From the NCBI GenBank assembly GCA_024362935.1, contig JANCRA010000019.1, forward strand, positions 2,200,001 through 2,264,000: DNA of 64,000 nt, read 5' to 3'. The DNA is from Setophaga petechia (Eukaryota > Chordata > Aves > Passeriformes > Parulidae). Shown here in pieces: positions 40,201-49,200 of the stretch. The notes beneath the pieces were generated by a model. That model did not search any database. It saw nothing but the letters and a program-made list of their open reading frames with translations, and was not told where the DNA came from. Numbering within the stretch: position 1 is the stretch's first letter; the number at the start of each line of letters is the position of its first letter. The position numbers were made by a program, and so were the translations under genes.

Positions 40201-43200
40201 GCATATTCCCTATGGTGATAGGGAATTTAACTTCTTTAAAGAAGTTCAGTGAAAGTCTGCATAATTCTTTCTGACTTTGATTTTTAATTCATTTGAAGTC
40301 ATTAACATTGTCAGAATCAGTACTACAAAACTAAAGTTTTGGGTTTCTCTGTAAATGTCATGGAATAGATAGCCTTCTATAATTTTCATACACTGTTTTA
40401 GCATTGTCTTGATGAGTTGTTTGCAGAAACTCAAGAGATTTTCTTGCAATTTTTTGGTTTTTTGGGTTTTTTGTTTGATTGTCTGTTTTGAGGGTTTTTT
40501 TAATTACTATTATTTTTTTATTTATTTTTAGACACACTGGTGATGAAAATCATTGCAACAGATGCAGATGAACCTAACCACTTGAATTCTAAAATTGCCT
40601 TCAAAATAGAGAGTCAGGAACCTTCTGGCCCACCCATGTTCATTATGAATAAATACACAGGAGAACTCCATCTTGCAAATTATCTTGACAGAGAGGTAAC
40701 ATTTCCCCTCCCAAAGCTAAATAAAATTATGCTGTAGTGAATATGTGCTATGAGAGCGAGAAAAATATAGAAAAGAGAAAAGTTGTGGGTTTTTTCAAAT
40801 TTTAATGGAGAAATGCACGGTTTTGATGTGTTGCAATAAAATGTCTAAATAGAATTCCTGCATTAGGAAATAGTAGCAAGCATGAGTTATTTATAAGATG
40901 CACAGATGGTCTTCTAACACACTCATTTCTCTTTTTGTGACAGCAACATAGTAGCTACACTCTGGTTGTGAAGGCATCAGACCGGGACGGGGCTGCAGAT
41001 GGAATATCATCCCTTTGTAGCTGTAATGTGAAAGTTATTGATGTTAATGACAACTTTCCAACTCTTGCTCAAAGCTCTGTAAGTTTCCAATAACAAAGGC
41101 AGCTATACTGATTTAAAACCCCATTTCAAAGCCCCGTTGGTAACAGAGCCCTTACTAACCCATAGAGAACTTTCACATTTACATGCTCCATAGGATTTAC
41201 AGGGTTGTTTCCTTGAAGGGTGCTCAAAGTACAATCTGTCACTTATGCAACAATTCTGGTAACATACATATAGATCATTCTTGTATTCAGAGATGTAAAT
41301 TCTCACACACTGAGACTTCTTTGTATTCAGAGAAATCCCATCCTACAGGTGCCCAGAACCCTGCAATATGAGATTATGTAGAATAACCTAATCCTTGGAA
41401 GACCATTTTCTTATAGAAAGCACAAATCCTTTTCTTCTAAGATGCCTCTGCAAACCTTGGAGGTGACACTTGGAGATTTTCAAATCTTGTAACCATAATC
41501 ACAATTTTCCCAGAACATATTGTTTTTATTAAAAAAATTTATTCTGTGCTCCGAACATCCTTCAAAAGAATCTCTGCAGACAGCTGTGTTTTTCTGTTTT
41601 CCAAACATATATATGTTTGCTAATAGGTATTTGTCTGTCATTTCAGTTTTCAGCAAGTATTTCAGAAAATTCACTCAGTTCAGAACTGCTACGAATACAA
41701 GCTCTGGATGCTGATGAAGAGTTTACAGACAATTGGTTAGCAGAGTTTTTTTTTATATCCGGTAATGAAGATAACTGTTTTGAAATTGTTACAGATCGAG
41801 CTACAAATCAAGGAATCCTTAGAGTAATTAAGGTATGGATAAATATTGTGATTCAGCTCTTGACTTAAAATTTTAATTAATTGTTAGTAGAATTAAACAC
41901 GCAGTAAAAACACTGTCACTCAACCATTTAAAATAAAAAATATTTTTAAAATATTAAAGAAGCTTTTATGTATTATCTAGTTCTCTGTGGTTTACATTTT
42001 AGGAGCTGGATTTTGAACATATGCGAACTCACGCACTGATGATTGGCGTCAGGAATGTAGCTGCATTCCACCACTCTGTTGCACATGAGTACCAGATATT
42101 TGGGACACCCCTCACAGTAGAAGTAAAAAATTTGATTGAACCACCAAGATTTCATCCATCTTCAGTTGTGTTTTCCCTGCCAGAAGGCGCAAGAGTGAAT
42201 TATGTTGTAGGAACATACACAGCCATGGATGAGGACACTAGAACCATTGCATCAAATGTTGTGTAAGCTCTGCTCTGCTTAACTTCCTGGATGCAATAAT
42301 TCTTTAGAGATTTCAATGGGATGAGGAATACGTATTTCAAAGGATGCTTTAAAAAACAATGATTATTGATTAGCAATAGAAAAATGGCAATAGAATAATA
42401 CTATATAGTATCATACATTCTATGTTATTATGGAATAGTATATAGCCCATTTTTCTCCTTTTCTTTCCTGACTACTTTTCTTAGCCTTATGAACAAGACA
42501 AAGAAAAGATCACTTTTCTAACAGGCTGTAACTTAAATAGACTAGAAGAGGGTTTGGTTTTTTTTCTCAGCCTAAGAATTCTTTTTCTTGAAACATTTGC
42601 TACAAGGAGGGAATTTGTTAGCATCTCAAGAAAGCAGGCAGAAAATCCCAATAACAGTCAATATTTTCCAGTCAGAATAGAATAAGCCCCTACAAGCTCA
42701 TTCTCTAGTAAAAAAACAATTTGCACCTGTTTCTCTTGAAATTAACAGTAATAACTGAGACTCTAATTTGCTTTTCAGTGCATGTAGAAATAAATACAGC
42801 CTATTTACAAATACTTGAAAAAAATTCCTAAGATACAGATATGTGTCAGCAAATGCAACTTTAGAATGTTAAAGGAAGAACTGTGGATTTAACCATTGCT
42901 ATCAACAAGGATTCTAGTAAAGGTTTACAGGATCCAGAAAAAATTTTACTTTTGGACTATGATGCCACTTTCAAAATAAAATGGGTTTCTATGCATTTGC
43001 TTTATTCCTAATTACTTTTCTGGTCTACCTTTTTTTGGAGTCTACATGGATCCGAAAGTAAAATGCCAAAAGAAAAGTGCCAAATTTTATCCACAAAATA
43101 AATATGCAATACATATATTCATAACATAATGCTGAGTATTTTTACTTCACCAAACACAGATATAGTATAGGACGTGATCCAGCTGCCTGGTTCAGAATCA

Positions 43201-46200
43201 ATCAAAACACCGGTGAAATCACACTGAACAAAGTTATTAGCCGGGATTCTGTCTATCTAGTCAATGGGCAGTACCAAGCAGAGGTTCTGGCTATCACCAG
43301 AGGTAAGAGAAGAGATTAATTTTTCCAAAACAAACTCTTTGTGTTCCAGATTTCTCTAAATGTTTTTTTGCTGTTTCTAGTTTTCCAACCCTAACTGCAT
43401 TGTTTATAATATCACTATTCCCTCCTGACCACAAATACCTTCTTTTTACAGGGGTTCCTCGATATACTGCTACTGGCACCGTTGTGCTTTCACTAGATGG
43501 CATCAATGCCAATTGCCCAACTATTAATACTGAAGTGAGGAAAGTATGTATGCATTCCCCATCAGTGGTTATCTCAGCAAAGCCTAGGGATGGTGTTGTC
43601 TATGCTACCCCCTTCACATTCAGCATACATGGTGAACCTCAGACTACATGGATTATCAGACGGATAAATGGTAAATTAACCTGCATTTTATAACCGAATA
43701 AATGATAGCAATAAGCTCTCATCTAAAATAACTGATTGGGATGTTACTTTACTAACAAACAAAACACTTACTAGAATCTATTCAAATCTCAGCTAAATAC
43801 AAATCTAAGAAGTTACTCCAAATTTGAATATATGCATGCACATATATATATATTGGAATATTTAAATCAGAATTGTTACATGTATTATATTTTAAAGGAA
43901 ACTAGAAATTTACTAGCAAAATTGTACTTTGAGTATAGATATGACAAGAGCCTTTATGGGTCTACACATAATGAAATAAATCACAAGGAGTAATTTGACA
44001 CTTTTTTATTTCTGTGTTACCTAAAAAATCCTAAGCATATATCAAATCTCAAATTTGTTTATTAAAGTATAAAGTTTATAGTTAGCAGAGTTTTACTTTT
44101 ACGAGAGGCATATGAAAATGGCAAATTAAGATTACAACTTTTAAAATTTATTGTACCAGTCACACCTACTTGTATTTTAAAGAAAATTGTTTTAGTCAGT
44201 GCCCAGTGAAGCTTTGCCAGTTTCCTTCAATACAACATAAAAAAATAATGAATTAATCAAATCCCATGCATAACTAAATGACAGAATTTGCATAACTTAC
44301 AGTTTACATAGAAGACTATATTATATGGCTAGTATCACAATTGCAAGTATTCTTCAATCTCCTACCGGTCCTAAACAGTTGAAAATATGTAATCTTAAAT
44401 ATTTTAAACCTTCTGAAAAACATGGATGAGTTCCTTGAGAGAGAAATAAAAAATGCATAAAACTTTCAACTTTTATCTTTACCATTGTGCAAATAAAATT
44501 CAGGAAATTCAGCAGTAGAAATAAAATACTTCATTTTCCCCTTTTGTATTGCTCAAATTTAGAAGAGATAACTAGACTGATTTGGCTCAGGTTTTGCAAG
44601 GAAAAAAACAAGCATGGATGAGTACTTTATGTTTCAGCTTTGAGTAAATACTGTGGATGCACAAGTAATTGAGGTGCTTAGAAAGGGAACACTTTGCTTC
44701 GTTCTGTTCGATGAATGTAATACACTAGTAGTATAGATTTGTACAACACTTATAGTCAATACCTTCATCCAAATATTTTTCTCTTTTTTTTTTTTTCCCT
44801 CCAAGATTCCTCTGCGGAACTAGTGGGCCAGAACATAGACTTTTACCTTTATAGGATCTACATCATTGTAAGGGACAGCCAAGGCCGGCGCTGTGCTCGA
44901 CCACACATAATTCCTGTGCAAGCTTGCCAGTGTGATAGTCGGAACTACTGCACCAGTGGGGCCACAAGAATAATTATCATCGGTGGTGGTGGTGGCGCTG
45001 GTGGTGGTGGTGGTGGTGGTGGTGGTGGTGGCACTACTGGTGGTGGTGGTGGTGGCACTGGTGGAGGAGGCCGGGAAGGTGTTGGTGATGATGAAAATGA
45101 AGGACCTCTTGAGGACACCACAGATTTTCCGACTTATACTGATGGCTACGGAGACGGTGAGGGCGGACACACTGACTCCTCTGATTACAATTATGGAGGT
45201 GGAGGTTATGGCAGGCAATTAGAATCAAATACCACACTTAGTGGTGCTGCCATTGGCCTGATGTTCCTCGGCGGATTAATATTTGTTTGTAAGTATAAAA
45301 TTAAGAAAACTATTTTTATTATTTTTCTAAATAATGTAAAAAACACATTTTTCAATTGTTCTAAAATAAGGTTACTTTTTCAGCTGGTTGTTAATCCACT
45401 GGCTGCTATTGGCCATTTGATAGAGAAAAAAATTGTCTTTTAAACGAAAAAATTTCCATAATTTTTATGTTATACATAGATTTTTCATTTAAAATTAAGC
45501 ATTTTCTTTCTTAGACTTCTTATTCCAACTCTTAGACAGAGCTGTCCTGTCACTTACATTTTGCAATTTCTACTTCCATTATATTACTAGAAGAAATGGG
45601 CAAGTATCAGCTCCGAGTTGAGTATGAAAGGATCTAAAGAACAAGACTCCTTTGAACTCAAAGCCAGAGTTCAGTAGCAGAACAATAAGTCATAGATTTT
45701 GCAACTTTTGGCTACTCCTTCCAAACATTACATCTAATAAAAAAACAGTAGCATTTTTGATAACAGGATCAAAACAGGATGTTAATTCATTTGTCCTAGT
45801 ATGTTCATGAAGAATTATGAGCTTCATGGACTCAAGTTAGAATTTATGCAGGCAATTATTTCTCAGACTACGACAAACATAGGTGATCAACCTTCTCATG
45901 GCCTGGGCATCAAGTAATCAACATCTAAAATTTCCCACTGCAGAAATACTGACTACCAAACCTGAGGAAATTGATTTTTTTTTCCCCCTGGTTTTTTGAC
46001 GAGGGGGTTTAGCTTGGGTTTTGATCTTTGTTTATTAGGAATCAACAAACACAAAATTTTGAAGCTTCAAAAGGCTGTGCAATTTGTAGTGCCCAGATGG
46101 TTTATCTTACAGGACAGACTGTCTTTCTGCCTTTGTAAATTTCCCCTAGTAGTCTGGAGTAAATACATCCTTAGTCATGCTGTATAAGGCAGCACTTTGT

Positions 46201-49200
46201 ACATAGTATAGTCCTTTCCCCTTTTCATTTCATTTTGATGTTCAAGTAATCAGAGGGCTGGAGCAGCTCTCCTATGAAGATGAGCTGAAAGAGTTGGAAC
46301 TTCTCAGCCTGGAGAAGAGAAGTCTCCAAAGGAAATCTTAGGGCAGCCTTCCAGTTCCCAAAGGAGTCCTGCAAAAGAGCTGGAGAGGGACCTTTTAAAA
46401 GGGCATGTTGTGACAGGACAAGGAGCAATGGATTTAAACTGAAAGACAGTAGGTTTAGGAAGCAATTCTTAACTGTGAGAGTGATGAGACAGAGGCACAT
46501 ATTGCCCAGAGCAGTGTGGATGTACCATCCCTGGTTCAAGGCTGGGCTGGACGAGTCTTTGAGCAATGTGGTAAGTGGAAAGTGTCCCTACCTATGGCAG
46601 AGGGATTGGAACTAAATGGTATTTAGGATCTCTTCCAACCCAAGCCATTCTATGAATTAATATCGCATCGCCTTTCTAAAATGAGCAGTGTTTTTGATGG
46701 TGGCCATTACAAGCATTCTGCAATTTCCAGCACTGAGTTCTTTAAACAACTAAGCATAATACAGCACTCTGGGAAACCTGACTCACTCTATGTAAACGTT
46801 TGGTGAAACTAGGGCTTGGGGATTATCCTTACTGCTTTTTCAAATCAAGCATTATGTATATGTAATGTTCAACTGGAGCCTTAGCCAATGATCTCTGTAC
46901 TCAGGTGGACTCACCGCTGATTCTCATATGTCTATTATTACTAAAGTGTATTTCTTTTCAATTATAATACTTGAAGAGAAAAATGTATGCTCATATATCC
47001 AGAAAGAATAGCACTGAATGCTATACATAGCAACACTGGTTTTGTTTGTTTAATTTTAATATGTATGCAACTTATATTGGTTCAGCTGAGACAGATCAAA
47101 GTCTGTTCCCAGGTGTATAAGCATAAATTTAGAGTAACAGCCCCACCCCTGTGCTGCTGTGCTATAACTAAAGGTACAAATTATTCTGAATTTCCAAATA
47201 CAGGTATCTCCATAAGCAGCAAATTATTCTGAAAGCCAGACTTACAGGCTGCTTGGTTAGAAACATTTTAAAGGCATATTTTCAAAAGTTCATGAGCACC
47301 TGCCCTCTGGGGAGAGCAGCTATTCCTGTGAGGAAGAGATACGCTAAATCTTGTTTCCTGTTCCTTTCCTCATTAGTGATTCCAATTTTGATGTCAATGA
47401 GCGACTGTTGTGGCTGTGGACCTGGTGCTGCAGGTGGAGTTGGAACTGGATTTGAACCTGTACCTGAATGTACAGAAGGGGCAATTCATCCATGGGGAAT
47501 AGAAGGTGCACAGCCTGAAGACAGGGTCAGTACATCTCATGTTTCGAAAACCAGAAGTAATTCATGGGTAAAGGCTGCATTTTTCTACAGAAAGTGATAG
47601 TAACACTGTGTAATCTAAAACTAGTCTGGCATTGTCAGCAACTGCCAGGCAGATATGAAAGGTGATTCTTAATTAACATTCACTGATGGGGTTTATGTGT
47701 TTTAAGCAGTGGTAAGTTAGTTTGGCACAAAAGTTTGGTGCCACTGCTCCTTCAGATGAAGCATAACCAGCAAGCTTCCTCAGTGCAAGTTTAGGAGAAG
47801 GGAACACAAATCATCTTCATTGATCATTGTTCATGTTGACAAGGGAAAAAACTTGTAGTTTGTTTTGTTTTGTTTTGCTTTGCTTTGTTTTGTTTTGTTT
47901 TGTTTTGGAGATGATGATAATCACTAGCTATCATTAACAGTTTGGACTGCTAATTCCTTAACATAATTCACAAAGTAGTGGTCTTCATATGGAAATTTTA
48001 AGGTAACTATTCAAGGAGTCAAAATGTTCTTTTCCAGGATGTCTCGCACATTCTTGCCCCAACAACCGCTGCAGGAGGTGATTTTGGTGAACCTTCTGGT
48101 AAGCAGATCCTTAAATCTTCTGTGTTATGCTGTCATAAAGCTGTCTTTCAGCACTTCATGCCTTCAGATTCATGGAGTCCTTTGGTTTCCCAGCTTTAAC
48201 TCAACTCTTCCAATCTCACATCTGCAGATATTCAAACTCATGCTGATAGGACCTCCAGTATGAGCAAAAAGTCTGGGGTTTGAACTTCTGAACAGATTAA
48301 TTTCTGCAAATTACACTTATTTTGAAATAGCTGCCAAAGCTTTCAAATCCCAGGCAGTTTTTCTTTATCAGCACAGCTACTGAATGGAGGGCCTTTTCAA
48401 GACATCAGTTTTAGCAGAAATCAATCTTTAGCTAGAATAAGGATATTGGCTTTCATAACTTAGGTAAAATCTTCAGTTCTTCTCAGTTTCCTGCTTCCCA
48501 CAAGGGAACTAGTCAACTAACTAGTTAATTATTGACAATTTGTGTGCTAACCTAGACAAGCTGATACATAACACAATAAATGTATGCTTCTGAGATAAGG
48601 TTTCTCCAGGAATTCAATGATCATAGAAAATCAGCCCAGCTGTGCAGCACTACTTTCTCCTTCTCCCTCATTCTTTACTTCAGAAGAGGAAGAAAGGATG
48701 CTGGCACAGGTCCATTTTCTAGCTTTTGACAGGAAGAAATGTTACTTTGCAAGACAACCTCTCTGCTGACTATTTATTATACAAGAATGTTCTCAGATTT
48801 CTCATTTCATAAACATGAAAAAAATATGTAATTTAGACTGTTTCTCAGCTTAACCATAGTCAAGGCTACTGTATGCAATTCTTTTATAATAATATGTGCT
48901 GATGATTAAGAAAACTCTTTCCTTGCTATCATGAACTAAAAAAATACAGAGAAGATAAAATTTGTAGGTATTACTTTACAACTTATTATAAAGGCCATTT
49001 CCATTATGAATTATGAACTGGTGGTTATTATGATCCATTGTTGTTCTCCCCTAAAAAAATCTCACTACTTGAGAATGTGAAAGTACTTACAAAACTCTTT
49101 ATTTTCTAGGATTTATAAAACTCTTTATTTTCCAAGTGTGTAAGGGAAAAAAAATAATGCCAATGTCACCATAAATATGCATTTATGTATTTGCATAGAT

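Noticed and set aside
44820..45218. 132-codon minus-strand open frame, Thr/Ser-rich
   Set aside because: It is the complement of the coding GGT repeat in exon 12 of the desmoglein; the poly-Thr is an artefact of the repeat.
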